A DNA stretch of 64,000 bases from Nelumbo lutea (GCA_022828595.1 JAKGHH010000004.1:84286270-84350269); one strand, 5' to 3'. Shown: positions 36,066 through 48,582, numbered from the stretch's first letter. Numbers and translations are program-made. The notes: a model not told the origin generated them from the letters alone.

Positions 36066-36526
36066 AATATTTTGAAATCTGATTCGTAGGTTGAACTATT
36101 TTTGCCTCTGGGTCATGGGTCACTAGTTCGACCATTTGGATTCAAATGGGTCAGACCTTGCTACATCAACAAAATAAATAAAGTGTCATTATATTTTACA
36201 TGTAATATATGCATTATTATATATTCAATTTATATTTTTAATTTAATTTTTTATTTTTATATATAAAAATGTTAAAAATTGCACTCTAACATTCGAGCAC
36301 AAAGTTATGGCCTCCACAAGTTTGCAAACACATTTATGTGCAACCCATAACCCGGTCATCAGGTCAAATAGGTCAACAGTCAAACTGCCCTTGTCAAATG
36401 GTTTTTGACCATGTCAATGTTTTTTACCAAAGCCCAAGTCTTAGGAGAACTGGACATGGAATCATGTCTAGGTTATGGTTTGAACAGTTTAATCGGCCAG
36501 GTCAATGATAAATTGAAAACACTAGT
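36066..36526. mobile_element. Mutator-type MITE, GTTTTAAAACC family, copy 4
   Basis: The inverted-end remnants are 'ttttgaaatctgattcg' and 'aattgaaaacactag'. Interior phrases shared with 13681-14240 include 'acaaagttatggcctcc' and 'gtgcaacccataacccgg'. The boundaries are approximate, and the target duplication was not resolved. Confidence 0.5.
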
Positions 36527-37407
36527 TCTTTGAACAATGAGGACAAAAGGCATTGGATTTTTCTTGGCACTAATTCCCCTTTTATCATCATCATCATCAT
36601 CATCATATAAGCCTTGTCCTAACTCCCAACTATATGGGGTTTGCCACACAAGTCCTGTTTGTCTTTCATCATCGAATACTGAAAAAGGTGAAGAAAACAA
36701 AGAGATGTGTTCAGATCCAGTACTCACCAAGTTGATGTTTGGCATCGATGCTGATTCTTCTTTACCGGTTTTTCAAAAATCGGTAATCAATGATTTTTCA
36801 AAAATTGACAATTTTTTATTTGGATTCATTTCTGCCATATAAGCCAATTTTTTGATACTGATTCTCAAGGGCCGATTAGTTTTTCATTGGGATTATTATT
36901 CAATGCCATGTCATCATAAAAAAAAAATCAGAAACAGCTGGAAATCAAGAAATCACAAAAAATGGTGATCCCTGAAAAAGGGCCAATTTCAAGAATCGAT
37001 TTTTGGCCGATTTCTTGAAAATCACCAAAACCGGCCAACCAAACAAATTTCAGTATCGATTCCTCTAACGTGCTAGTGATGTGTCTCCAACATGACAGTG
37101 ATTTTCAGAAAAATCAGCATGGATGCCAAACATCCCCAAAATGTGCCTATTAGATCCCTTAAATAATCATTATCCACTTGGTCAAATGGAATCCGGTTTT
37201 GGAGCAAACACAAGTGTTCAACCCCATGTGTAAAGATCTCATGTAAGGGATATTTGATTCCAATGCCGTTTAAAAACAAAAATTGGTGCCACGTCAGTGC
37301 CAGATTGGCATGGCCATTTTTTAGTGAAAAACACTTGTTTGGTTCAGCCGTTTTTTGAAAGAATACTAAACATTGGCCACATCTCAAAAATCAAGATTGG
37401 GCCGATT
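36527..37407. other. Intergenic DNA with internal inverted phrases
   Basis: 'aatcgattttt', 'ggccgatttcttg' and 'gaatcgatactg' phrases recur in both orientations between 36740 and 37070, suggesting a decayed inverted-repeat element, but the ends are not clear. A (CAT)n run lies at 36580-36606. No gene is seen. Confidence 0.4.
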
Positions 37408-38460
37408 TACTTTGTATGTGTTTGATTCTGTTTACGTTTTTTCATTCAACATTTGTATGTTAATTGCTTGTAAAACCAAGAAAATGTAATAATTACAACT
37501 GTTTATGACAACTAAGTGCCACTAGGGACCACATCAGCGTAACAGTTAAACAACACTTAACCATTTGTGAAATCTGTAAAAAATAACTTCTACATACGGC
37601 AGGCATGCACAAAAACCAAAGTCCATTTTTTCCATTCTCGATGCGTACGGAAGAACAAGAGAGGGGAACTGCTAAAGTGGTGCCTATGTGGTAGCGTTTA
37701 TTGAATAAGCGCCCACGGAACCAAACACCCTGTTTATCAGCCTAGTGTTGCCCTTAATGGCTCGGTAACCTAGAGCCAACGTGTATCCAACCTGTCATTT
37801 GACGTGTAATGAAAGTAATGCTATCCGGTGCTTCGTGGTGCACCAACCTGTCATTTGATGGCCATTTTTGAGCGTATTCAAATATTTGTTTCCTTTTCAT
37901 TACGAAATTGGATTTGATCGGTCTATTTTGTGTGTCTCATCCTCGTTCTCTATCGTATAATTCACTCAACATACCGGTGCCTCTCCAATACATTTGTTTC
38001 AGTTCAATGCTGATATGGGCGTTTATTTTGAATTTGAGGAAAAAAAAAAGGTAGACCCACAATGAATTTGAGCCATTTGTTTTGAATTTGAGTGCTCAAC
38101 AACTGATTTGAACCGTTGGATTTGAATTTGAATTCAAAATAATATAAAATACCCATCTCACACATTTCGGCCATTAGATCAAAATTAAAGCTTGTATTTG
38201 AAATTGTGGGCATTTATTGAATAAACGCTGTCACATGGGTGTCATTTTAGCATTTATTCCATTATGTGAATCTTTGTGCATAAAAGCTTACAAAAGTATG
38301 TTTTGATTTATGTGCATGTTTATCATTAGGTGCCCAATGGCGCCTAGAGGCACCTAATTGTCAATAAACGGATTTATTATTATTTTTCTTGATTTTACAA
38401 GCAAATCAAATACAAACGTTTAGTGAATACACAACCACGGTTCCAAACACATACTAAGTA
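37408..38460. mobile_element. Terminal-inverted-repeat element of about 1.05 kb
   Basis: The left end TACTTTGTATGTGTTTG matches the right end read inward, TACTTAGTATGTGTTTG (16 of 17). The similarity extends about 70 bases into 'gcttgtaaaa(c/t)caag'. The interior contains 'catttattgaataaacgc' phrases in both orientations. No coding frame was seen and the target duplication is not clear, so the superfamily is open. Confidence 0.6.
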
Positions 38461-40497
38461 GGTGTGGCCATGTGGCTGATGGGGTTAGTTAACCATGCAT
38501 CATCCCATACAGTGGCGCCTAATCAATACAAGAAAAACGGCATAAAAAATCTCCTTACCAAACAGAAAAATGCCCATATAACATAAACTGCTCCAAACAA
38601 TAACACCAGAAAATAATATAGTAGGGTACAATTTGGGTGGGCCCAATTCTATCCTGAACTAATTCCAGTCCAAAATTTTACATAAATTGAATTTTAATTT
38701 TCCGTCCTCGGGTTAGGCTTGAATTCAAGAATTCAAGCGTTTAGTCGAAAATCAGAACAGAGACAGTTCTATCACAGCCTCTAGATGGTGCTCTGGTACT
38801 CAGTGGACGCAATAGGCCTATTAAACTTACTGCTACATGGATTACAAAAGAAATTGGAATTGGTTATGCACACCAGATCCTGTACAGACTATACTGGGCT
38901 AATTACCATCACAATACACCACCACATATCCGGCTGATGTGGCATATTGTGATTGGCCCAGTTCTACTACGAAGAGTAGTACTTAGACGATTGAAACTCC
39001 TAGATTTTAGGCTTATATACATGCAAGAGTGAGTTCTATCATTGATGAAATAAAAGCTTTCTCACATGTGGTGTGATCAGTGCTTTAGAGACGGTGAACC
39101 CGAGTCTGATCCTACCTCCCTCATTCAATGTTTTACTTTTACATGGGTTGGATTTCAAAAAATAATGGGCTTAGTTTTTTCTTGGATTTTGGACTGGGCT
39201 TGGGCTTAAATATTCGAGGTTGATCCCCAGCTAGATTGAGGTCTCATGTAGCCCAGGCCTAGTCCACTCTGATAGTTCCAATTTCTATCTTCTAAGTTTC
39301 AATTCATTAAAAATTGATGCATCTTAGTAGATTTTCTATTGATTTAGCAAGGGAACGGGTAGGTCTTAGGCTAAACCCAATACTCTCGGAACTGTATATT
39401 ATTGGAAGGCATGTGAATCTATACATTATATATCGAATTAATAATATTTTGAGTTTTATGTGAAGGATAACTGATACTTTATACATTTTTTATATGTTTT
39501 AATCTAATAATTAGAAATTTTAATACTTATTTAAATCGAATTGTTTTTAAGGACCTATAAAAAAGGAGAAAAATTCGAGATATGCCCCTGAAACTCTCTA
39601 ATGCTTAAGTCGCAGGCAATAAATCACTGGACCGAACATAAAAGCTTGATTAATGAGAAAAGTGAGAAAGCAAAAGGACAAAAAAGAGGATTGTATTGCA
39701 CACTACTTTTTGGAAGTGTTTTTACACATAAACGAAGTATCATACTCGTCGAGGAGCTCTAATCTTGTTGGGAGACGTAGAGTTATAAAATAAGTCATGC
39801 CCACAACATGGGCCAGCCAGGCATGGCCTGTCACTGTAGCATGCGGGCCATACCAAGCACGACACGAAGGTATGGTTCATGTCAGGCTTGAGATATCAGG
39901 CCCACGGTCTGGCCCAACATGACACGACAGTGTGGGCCATGTTGGCATGGACCCGTGGCACAGTCTGTCCGTAGAATATAGCTGTTGAGGGGGTTCCCAA
40001 TGGCTAGTTTTTTATTTTTGAGAGTTTTTTTACATAAATACCCCCAACAAATAAACAACTAGTTAGAGGGTATTTATGTATTTTGGTTTTGCGGGGGAAG
40101 GAATAATAACAATAAATGCCTCCAGCAGCTATACAATAACTAGTTTGGGAGGATTTGCGTAAAGTGATAATTAACTTTATAATAACCAAAATACCCCTTT
40201 AAGGCTAATTTTTAGTGTATTTTGGGTAATTAAATTAATTTCAATTCCTATAAATACCCTTATCCTCCACCATTCTCATCACACCAATTCTCATACTCTT
40301 GTACACACTCTCATACTCCTCTACTCTTCAATTCTCAACTTTATTCAAGTTTCAAAAAGAAGAATGTTTGCTCAAGTATCTCAAATTAGCAATTTGAGAG
40401 GCTTGAGAAAGTCAAGATTCTAAACTGACAGACCGGGTAAGTTGCAATTAAATTAATTTTTATTTTTTTAGAGTTCTGATACTATAGTTTAAAAAGA
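38461..40497. other. Intergenic DNA leading into the hAT element
   Basis: Positions 39795-39965 are rich in 'gggcc', 'ggcatgg' and 'ccaacatgacacgacag'-type phrases in alternating orientation. This resembles subterminal regions of plant hAT elements and fits the hAT transposase remnant that starts at 40498. No clear 8-bp target duplication was located. No other gene is seen. Confidence 0.4.
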
Positions 40498-41756
40498 ATG
40501 GTTGGTTCCTCTCAAAACCAATCTCCCAATACATTCGACTTTGACGATGTTTAGTTATAGTATGATAGTGTCAACATCGATATGGATGCTATTGATGTTG
40601 CTGGAGTTTCCACCTCTAGCACTACTAGTAGGGAAAAGAAAAAGAAGGGCAATAGGTTGACTAGCCCAGTTTAGAAATTATTTAGCACAAAAGAGGTTGA
40701 GGGTAAAGAAAAATAATTGTTTGCCGCAAATGTAGAAGTGACTTTAGTTATACTAGCAATTATGGTACTAGCCATTTAGGTTGGCATGTGGCCACTCATG
40801 AGAAAAATGAAGAAGAATAAGATAAACAACTATCATAAACACAAATTGAGTGTGTGTTTTTCTGATAATTTTAGATATTCTCAATAAAAAATGAGATAAG
40901 AATTAGCAAAATATATTGTACATTCTGAACAATCGTTTTTATTAGCCAAAGACACTAAGTTTAAAAGATTTTTACAACATTCTGTAAATCCCCAATTTAA
41001 AAAAGTTTATAGAAATACTATTAGATCAGATGCTATAAAAAATTTTCATTCATATAAATAAAATTTAATTCCTACGTTATCAACACTTAATTCTAAAGTT
41101 GCAATTACTTTTGATATTTGGACATCTAAATATAATATACGTTACATTTGTGTTACTAGACATTTTGTTGATCAAAATTGACTTTTACAAAAAAGAATTA
41201 TAAGTTTTACCAGGCTTGAATGGCCACATATTGACCCAGCACTTGTTGTAAGTATTTTAAATAATTTACATACTTATATAATTGAAAATAAACTTTTTTA
41301 TTAGTTCTGATAATGTTAGTAATAATGGTTAAGCAATAAATATTTTAAAATCTTAATTAAACCATGTTTGAATGGTAAGTTATTTAATATTATATGTGCA
41401 TGTCACATCTTACATTTATGTGTTCAAGATGCTTTAAATATTATTTCTCATCATATTTCTAAAATTAGAAATTATATTATATATATTAGAAGTTATGTAA
41501 AAAGAAAACAAGAATTTAAATATTTGTGTTAAAAATAAGGTTTAAAATATAAAAAATTGTATTAGATGTTCAACATAGGTGGTATTCTACCTAGTCTATG
41601 TTAGAAAGTTGTATTTCATGCAAAGATATTCTTACTAATTTTTTATAATGAAAATTTCACATGATTTTTTAACTGAAGATGATCGGGAAATGGTAGTTTG
41701 TATAAAAGATTTTTTACAACTTTTTTATGATACAATTAATGAATTTCTTTCTTGAC
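40498..41756 (+). pseudogene. hAT transposase, N-terminal part (broken)
   Basis: Broken frames read in order as a plant BED-finger hAT transposase. The ATG is at 40498. A BED zinc finger lies at about 40715-40803 (CRKC, then HLGWHVATH). Then come SEQSFLLAKDTKFKRFL, VAITFDIWTSKYN (the catalytic-region D-W-T motif), KLFNIICACHILHLCVQDAL (the CCAHxLNL-type motif) and LDVQHRWYSTxSML (the LDxxTRWxST motif). Several stop codons and frameshifts make it non-functional. The frame stops at about 41756 in 'DTINEFLS', where a LINE begins. The continuation is at 48583-49250. The family makes a cut-and-paste transposase, here dead. Confidence 0.85.
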
Positions 41757-42298
41757 ATACAAGTTAGACACACTCACACATGCCTCAAAAAAGGAACACC
41801 TAATACATAAGCTAACAAAAGAAGTCTGAGTTCAAGGTGTTCTGCTAGAACACCATGAAGTTCTCCCTCGTGACCTTTGTTTGCAAGCCAATGCTATTTG
41901 GTTGCCTTCCATGTGGATGTGAACATAGGAGATTGGATATCTAGTTTTTCCTGCCCTCCTTCTGCATTGGTCTCTCCTTGTCTCACACGCCCACATTGTT
42001 GAACCTTCATTCCTTAACGCTTATATATATTCCTTGGATCGATGAAGAGCTAGATTTAGGATCTTGGGTGGGTTGAAGGGTTTATTATTGAAGATTTTCT
42101 CATTCCTACTTTTCCATACGAACCACATTATATATCCCATTTTCTTCCATATTCTATCATCTAGTTTAAATTTTCTTGGTGCCTGAATTTTATTCCACCA
42201 ATTAATCTACTAAACTTTGGTAGTTCTGCTCTAAGCTTACCAAGTTGTTTCCGAAGGTTCTCCATACTTGTCTTGCAATTTCGCACCTTATAAAAATA
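41757..42298 (-). pseudogene. LINE ORF2 fragment, zinc-finger (zf-RVT) region
   Basis: The minus strand continues the Cys/His motif of the zf-RVT domain. With the piece on the other side of the Helitron it reads LCGETDDALHIFIRCEIARQ, then VWRTFGNNL. Later codons contain stops. The Helitron split the CAT codon for His. Confidence 0.75.
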
Positions 42299-42485
42299 CT
42301 AGTAATTAAGCACATGCATTACACCTAAGAATTTTTTTTATATTAATTACTTGAATTTTAGATATATCATAATTAAGATAAAAATTGAAAACTAACAAAA
42401 GTAAGAATAAGATTAAAAACGAACTCAAATCCTTATAGTAAATGTGCACGTGCATTGCATGTGGAAATTTTAAATTACAATAACA

Positions 42486-42551
<66 letters not shown>

Positions 42552-43932
42552 TTGGATCATTGACCCACCATCTAAATAAGAAAATAGGTTTACTTTTGAA
42601 TTTTCTTTTTAATTATATATCATCTACATTATATAAATAATTTTTACTTATCATACTTAATTTTTGTTTGACATAATTAATATACAACTTTTATATATTC
42701 TTTTGATTACTTATACTATTTATTTTTTTAAATATTTATTATTTAACTATCATATCATCAGTTAATCCATTTAACCCAAACCACTAACCCACAACCCAAA
42801 AATGAAAATAATTTGATTTCTAGGTTGACACTAAATTTTATATTACATTTCCATCATTGATAATGAATGTATAATATTAGAGATGTACCCAATATGTATT
42901 TTTATGAATATGCGCCCAAATTTTTTCTATTTTTATTTTTATTATTATTTATATTTTTATTTTTAAAATTTTTATTATTTGACTATGACATCATTTCATT
43001 TATAGGTTGATTTTAACTTTGGCATTCCATTTTCATCATTAATAAAATTACTTCTTACATTCCATACATATTTTTATTTAGTATAATGATTATTTAATAT
43101 TAGAGATATGTCCAATTCTTTTTATTTTTTGTATTATATATTTTATATATTTTAATTTTTATTATTATTTAATTATGACATTATTTATTAACTCATTTGA
43201 CTCAAAATGGTTGAATTGCTTACCCACCATTGGGAGGGAAGAAAATAGTTTTATTTTCAAAATATTTATTTTTATATTATTAAAATTAATTTTACGGATT
43301 TAATAAGAGAATATACCTTAATATGAGATTTAATGAGAGAGAATAGGAAAACAGTTTTATTTCTAATTGGTTTTAAATTTTACATTCCATTCCCATCATT
43401 AATAAAATCATTTCTTATTCATCATACTTATTATTGTTTAATATGTCGAATATATGATGTTAAAAATGTTTCCAATTTTTTTTTAATTTCTATATTTTTT
43501 CATTTTATTATTTAATTGTGACAACATGGATTGACCCAAAATGGTTTAATTTCTTACCACAACCTAGATGAAAACACTATTTTTATTCAGGTAAATTTTA
43601 AAAGTATGTTTTTATGTTATTGGAATTATTAATTTATTATGTATGGATTTAATTAATAGAATTTAATGACGATAAGAAATAAAATTGCCTTAAATATATG
43701 ATTGAATGAAGGTGAATGCAAATTAATACCTTAAGCGTTGGATTAATGAGAAGAAATTGAATGCATTGAATATCTTATAATTGTATCTTTTCAACTCATT
43801 TAATATTAATAATTAATTACCCTTTTACCCTCATTTTTTATCGATAAATTTAAATATAGAAGGATAAATTTTATCCTTCAAAAATTCCAAAAATATTACT
43901 AAGGCTATTCGTGCTTTTTAAAGTAGTATAGA
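42299..43932 (-). mobile_element. Non-autonomous Helitron, copy A
   Basis: The minus strand begins TCTATACTACTTTAAAAAGC after an A (43933 is T on the plus strand) and ends TTAATTACTAG before a T. A short stem (GTAAT/ATTAC) lies at the 3' end. Removing 42299-43932 joins plus-strand A42298 to T43933 and restores an unbroken LINE reading frame through a CAT codon, so the boundaries are exact. There is no coding capacity. It shares both ends and body with copy B (27393-30536). Confidence 0.9.
42486..42552. repeat. (ATT)n microsatellite
   Basis: About 22 ATT units lie inside Helitron copy A, at the same internal position as the compound array in copy B. Confidence 0.95.
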
Positions 43933-43933
43933 T

Positions 43934-45163
43934 GTAATGCATCATCAGTCTCCCCACAAAGTTGGAAGTTTATCTCTCATGGCCAGCCATAGAAAGATAA
44001 TCATCTTTAGAGGGAAAATTAAATTATTCAGGATCTTAGCCACTAATCTTATGGGGTTGTTAGGCTTTCCGCTTGATTGAGTATTTCATAAGTCAATCAC
44101 GCTTTTAATTCCTCACTCGAGCTATTCCCCCAAACCATTTCATCTTCTTTATCATCTACTCGGAGCAATATTGAATTTATTTTCTGAGCAGTGTCCTCAT
44201 CAAATAGATGGTTAAGTTTGTCTTGGCTCCAAGTCTATGAGTCTAAGGATATGATTTCACTTACTTTTAAATCTTCTATCCTATCTGTTCCCCTCTAATT
44301 GTTTATTGTTTCTCTTAACGGAATATCCTCTATCCATTTATTTATCCACACCTTATATTTCCTCCCATTTCCTATTTTCCACATACTCCCTTCTCTAAGT
44401 TTTTAACTTGGTTACATATGCTTCTCCATGCCCATGATGAATTTCTTCTTACTTTTGCTTGAAGAAATTTCTTATTTTTTAGGTATCTAGATTTAATTAC
44501 CTCCACCCATAAGGAGTTCTCTTCTCGAATAATCCTCCAACCTAATTTCATTAAGTTGGCATTGTTTGAATGAGTTAAATTTCTCATCCCTAGCCCACCA
44601 TTTCTTTTTGCTCTAGTTACCACACTCCATTTTTCCAAACAAAGAAGTTTCTTGTTGTCTTTTGATCCCCCCCCCCAAAAAAAAAAAAAAAAATTGTGTT
44701 GGAGTTATCCATTTCTTGGTGATTACTTTTGGGAATTGAAAAATTCTCATTAGATATTAGGGAGTCTTTCATATCAATGCCTTTAGGAGCTCAAGTGATT
44801 AAGCCTCCCTTCTCTCGACAAACTTTTACTTTTCCACCCTTTTAGTACCTTTTTAACTCTATCTAGACACTCCTAGAATGTTGTTTTAGTCATTCTCCTT
44901 TTGATGATAGCGGCACCTAAATATTTACCTCCTATCTCTTTTTTTGGGATTTTGATAATTTTTGCTATAATTTTCCTCAATCTCCCAGGGAGATTTTTTT
45001 GAGAAGTAGACTTCTAATATTCTCTAGTTTGGCAATTGACTTGATGCCTTAGAAAATTTTGTTAAAAATTCCTTAATTTTCCAAGTTGCTTCAATTGATG
45101 CTTTTGAAAAGATTAAATAATCGTATGCAAATTGAAGAATAGGAATGTTTGGGCCTTTTTGAG
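43934..45163 (-). pseudogene. LINE ORF2 fragment, polymerase active-site end and thumb region
   Basis: The minus strand starts GPNIPILQFAYDYLIFSKAS, the FADD-type polymerase box with the second Asp changed (AYDY for ADDT), and continues to IEATWKIKEFLTKF. Around 44372-44638 it reads WSVVTRAKRNGGLGMRNL, then LMKLGWRI and SLWVEVIKSRYL, the region before the zf-RVT finger in plant LINEs. Stops and frameshifts are present. A C-run then A-run lies near 44667-44693. Confidence 0.8.
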
Positions 45164-45326
45164 GAATACACATCTGTGCCCCACAATGCCCCACAACACA
45201 TCCCGACCTTATATTGAGAGCATTTCCCGATGATGTCTTATCATCTCCCGTACTTATCATTGGGAGATGTTCCCAATACAAGGTCGAGATGTGTTGTGGG
45301 GCATTGTGGGGCACATATGTGAACTC
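45164..45326. mobile_element. Mutator-type MITE, GAGTTCACATCTG family, copy 3
   Basis: This 163-bp near-perfect foldback has arms CACATCTGTGCCCCACAATG and CACATATGTGCCCCACAATG (inverted). The flanks CTTTTTGAG (45155-45163) and TTTTTTGAG (45327-45335) are a 9-bp target duplication with one mismatch. Removing it with one flank reconnects LINE residues VQISKK to GPNIPILQ in frame. Confidence 0.9.
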
Positions 45327-45464
45327 TTTTTTGAGATCTGAACTCTAAGTTCATCTTTCCTTCTTCCTAAGGCTTTCACAATTTGCCTAGTGAGGGCTTC
45401 ACTACAGAGGACAAAAATATAAGGAGATAATGGATCCCCCTATTTGATACTCCTAGTTGGGTTG
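45327..45464 (-). pseudogene. LINE reverse transcriptase fragment, GDPLSPYIF motif
   Basis: The minus strand reads FNPTRSIKxGDPLSPYIF (x is a stop in place of Gln), then VLCSEALTRQIVKALG. This is the highly conserved LINE polymerase motif just before the FADD box. Confidence 0.85.
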
Positions 45465-45573
45465 AATTGTGATGGTGCGCGATTTAGTGCTCCCTACTGG
45501 CAAACAGCTCAGACGTTGAACTAAGTAGTCGCCTAGCTGAGCTGTGAAAGAAGAGATCAGTGTATTGGGTTGT

Positions 45574-45704
45574 TTTATTCAAGGTGGGCACTCCAATGCT
45601 TAAGTCAGCCAACTGGTACTTGATAGCAAGAAAGCTAGAGAGATAGAGTGTTGTGAGAGCTAAATCGCTCCTACCTCTTCTATGAAAGGGGGTGTCTTTA
45701 TATA
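45574..45704 (-). promoter_or_regulatory. LTR core promoter and poly(A) signal
   Basis: On the minus strand TATATAAAG lies at complement(45696-45704) and AATAAA at complement(45574-45579), about 117 bases downstream. This is the normal U3-R spacing within an LTR and sets its orientation. Transcription would read out toward lower coordinates, through the LINE remnant. Confidence 0.6.
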
Positions 45705-47177
45705 GGCCATCAGCCATGAGCTTCACGAAGCACGTCCAAGATCTCTAACCAGTCTAGTTCGGAGGTGGTTTCATGCCTGGAGATGGACTCCACGTAAGTG
45801 GGTAGTGGCTATCCAGTTGCGCTCGAAGAGGGCGGGGTGATAACCAGCTCTTCTAACGTGGCGTTGTGATCCTGAGGAAGTCGAAAACAACAACTCATGC
45901 GTAGGCCACTAACTGAGTGATTACTAGGTCTGCAGAGGCATATATGAATGGATGAGAGATCCGTCACATGGATGGCTGAACTCTGCAGGAAGGTAGGGCA
46001 AAATTTCAAAAATTTCTCTCTCTTCCATCTGGGAATCGCATTCCCTATTTTAGAAAACTGCATTTTCTAGAATCAATCTTGAACCAAACCGGACCAGATC
46101 TGAAACCAAAAGGGAGGAGAGGGATATACCTGATACGAAGTAGTAGTAACTCCCAATGAAGGTGTTCACACCCAAGGAGATAACCAAAACCCGCTTCCAT
46201 TGAAGATGACACAGTGTGTGGTAAAGCAGGATCAGCAGGACAACTCTTCAGCAAGAACCGAATTCTTCAGCAAGAATGGAGTAGAGGGCCGGTGAGCACG
46301 ACTTCAGATTGTTTCTTCTACCAAGAAGCAATATCAAGAACAATTCTTGATCATTCCCACCAGTGGAGATTGAACTGGGTAGGGGCAGCAAGAATAGGGA
46401 AGAACTCTGTAGTTTGTTGTATTGTATCTTGTGTCTTTTTCATGTCTGCCCTACTCTCTTATTTATAGCCTTAAAGAGACAACCTCCTAACCTGATTAAG
46501 AGTTTCCTGATCCAAATCTTTATTTGGATGTGGACTCTTTAAGTGATAAGGATAATCCCTTATCTTATCTACAGATCAATATCAACTTAATCCTAATCAA
46601 ATTAGGAGTTTCCTTATCCAAATCTTTATTTGGATCTGAACTCTTCAAGTGGATAAGACTTATCCTCTTATCCTTATTTGCTGATCCAATCTCAGATCCA
46701 CCCCTATTTAATTAATCTAATTAACCCAGTTCAAAATTGGGCTTTAGGCTCATTAAGTTTATGTGCTCACTTAACCTCTTAACCAGATGCCCAGTTGGCT
46801 CTCTTTGTATGGCGTGGGACCCAAACATTGATCTACACATTAGCCACATGGGTTCAGCCCAACCTTTGTTACAAGGCCTGGCCGAATTCACTGTAGGAGA
46901 TAGTGAAACCTCGAGTCCATCACTATGGACTCTTAATTGGCCCAACATTTACACTAAATGGTCATTGGGTCCAACCACCTTATGAAAACCTAAGGACTGT
47001 GAGCAGATGCAAGATTAACCCATTAGGTATTACCCTCAATGGTCATACACTTAACCTCTCAACCCATAATGATCAAACACTACTCAACAAGAGAAGACAT
47101 CTCCCTCAGCTACAAGGAACAGTGTTGCACTCTCTACTCACATGGATCACGAGAATTAACAAAATATTTTAAAACCA

Positions 47178-47232
47178 TAATATATATATATATATGTATA
47201 TCTCTATATAAATATATATATATGTATGCACG

Positions 47233-47285
<53 letters not shown>

Positions 47286-47309
47286 GTATATCTCTATATA
47301 AATATATTT
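47178..47309. repeat. Compound (TA)n-(CT)n-(TA)n microsatellite with mirrored flanks
   Basis: A (CT)n run at 47234-47265 is flanked on both sides by (TA)n and the same phrase 'tatatgtatatctctatata', so the block is a duplication around the CT core. It lies inside the solo LTR. Confidence 0.9.
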
Positions 47310-48129
47310 TACAAAAACAAATTTTAACGGTTAAAATCAACTGCCGACAATTTAGGTTTCCATCAGAGAGAAGGCATCCCCGATCATTCACTTTGTCCAA
47401 CAAAGGGGCTGATCATGTCACTATGATCACCCACTCAGATTAATTCTCGGACTGTTCAACATACCTAGGTTTTGACCCCCTCTAAGGATCTCAATGATTG
47501 GCATATCAAAGATAGTCCGATCTAACACCTAGTGTAGTACCATAATTGAGTCTAGGGGTCATGTGTAACATTTAGTTTTGCCAATCTATCTCCAAGGTCC
47601 AGGGCAATACTGGAATTTTGGTCCGGTTTAGGTTTCAAGAAAACTCACACTACATGTATCTCAGGTCTCACCCTGGCAGTTGAGACAAGCCACCTCAACC
47701 AACTTGGCGGCACATTAGTGTCAGCCTTGTCAGGATAAATCTCCTCAGATCTATCCAACAACTGTGAAGATTCTAAAGTAACACGAATCTCATAAGTGTC
47801 CAGTTTAAGAGTATTACACGGAAACACACCACAATGACATGAATCAATTATGTACTTTATCCCTTTACAATATCTGTCAAAAAATACATCAATTTGATTG
47901 GAGCTAAGGGCATAACTATCTAACAATATCACCTCTTATGCCGACCTGGTGTAGTTCGATCTATCTACTGGTTGTCCTACCAAGGTGAGGTCGAGGAATC
48001 CACAATAGGGGCGAGGTGCTTGTCGTACTTCCAAAGTCTACTTTCGTGGTGCTGAGTTGTCATCTGATAATTTTGTGGAGCCACGTGTCACGGTGTCACT
48101 AGAGGGCCAAACCTGCCCTCATCAAATTG

Positions 48130-48582
48130 TTCCCCTAGTAACCCTTTCACTAATACTTGATAATATATTGTAGAGATACATTCCATAACTAAATCTACCT
48201 ATTTCTAATTTAACTAGAATTTTTCAAAAGTGTTCCTTATATAAGACCATCTAATCAGTAATAGGCTTTTTCCATGTTGATGTTTAGGCTACCAATCCTG
48301 TTTGACATTTTTTCTTCCTTGTAGTATGGAATATTTCATGGGCAATTAGAATATTGTCCATAATTTGTCTTCTTGGGGCAAGAGCTTATTCATATTTAGT
48401 GATCATTTTATTAGTATATTATTTAATAAGATTTTCCATGATTTTGGCAATTAACTTGTATATAACATTACATAAACTAATTGGTCTAAAGTGCTCCGCT
48501 TTTTAAGGACTATTATTTTTGGGAATGAGAATGATATAAGTTTTATTTAGTTGTTTAGTCATTCTTCCTGAAAAGGAAGAAA
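48130..48582 (-). pseudogene. LINE reverse transcriptase, N-terminal fragment
   Basis: The minus strand reads SGRMTKQLNKTYIILIPKNN, then pieces matching the plant LINE polymerase: YKLxAKIMENLxxN, NQxxFxPKKxxMDNxLIAHE, the KxDMxKAYDRLDW-type motif (here KINMEKAYYxLDG) and ECISTIYYQVLVKGLLGEQF. Several stops are present. It ends exactly at the solo LTR. Confidence 0.8.

Larger units (their letters stand above)
45470..48124 (-). mobile_element. Solo LTR, 2,655 bp, minus orientation
   Basis: It begins TGATGGTGCG and ends CCCTCATCA, with TG..CA ends and 5-base inverted tips TGATG/CATCA. AATTG stands on both sides (45465-45469, 48125-48129), a perfect 5-bp target duplication. Removing it with one AATTG joins LINE residues LLGEQF and NPTRS in frame. 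No gag, protease or polymerase frames and no second LTR are present, so it is most simply a solo LTR left by recombination. On the minus strand a TATA box and an AATAAA follow in the order expected of U3, R and U5. Confidence 0.8.
41757..48582 (-). mobile_element. 5'-truncated LINE inserted in the hAT gene, itself broken by three insertions
   Basis: On the minus strand four pieces form one non-LTR retrotransposon ORF2 segment: 48582-48130 (reverse transcriptase), 45464-45327, 45163-43934 and 42298-41757 (zinc-finger end). The pieces are separated by a solo LTR (45470-48124), a MITE (45164-45326) and a Helitron (42299-43932). The endonuclease and first part of the polymerase are missing, the usual 5' truncation of LINEs. 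It separates two halves of a hAT transposase gene. No poly(A) tail or clear target duplication is visible at the low-coordinate end, so the outer limits are estimates. Confidence 0.8.

Noticed and set aside
45164..45326. Hairpin as a microRNA precursor
   Set aside because: The near-perfect arms, 9-bp target duplication and two related copies identify a MITE. No conserved mature miRNA sequence was seen.
47039..47443. 134-residue frame in the solo LTR
   Set aside because: Much of it is translation of (TA)n and (CT)n microsatellites, and it has no retroviral motif.
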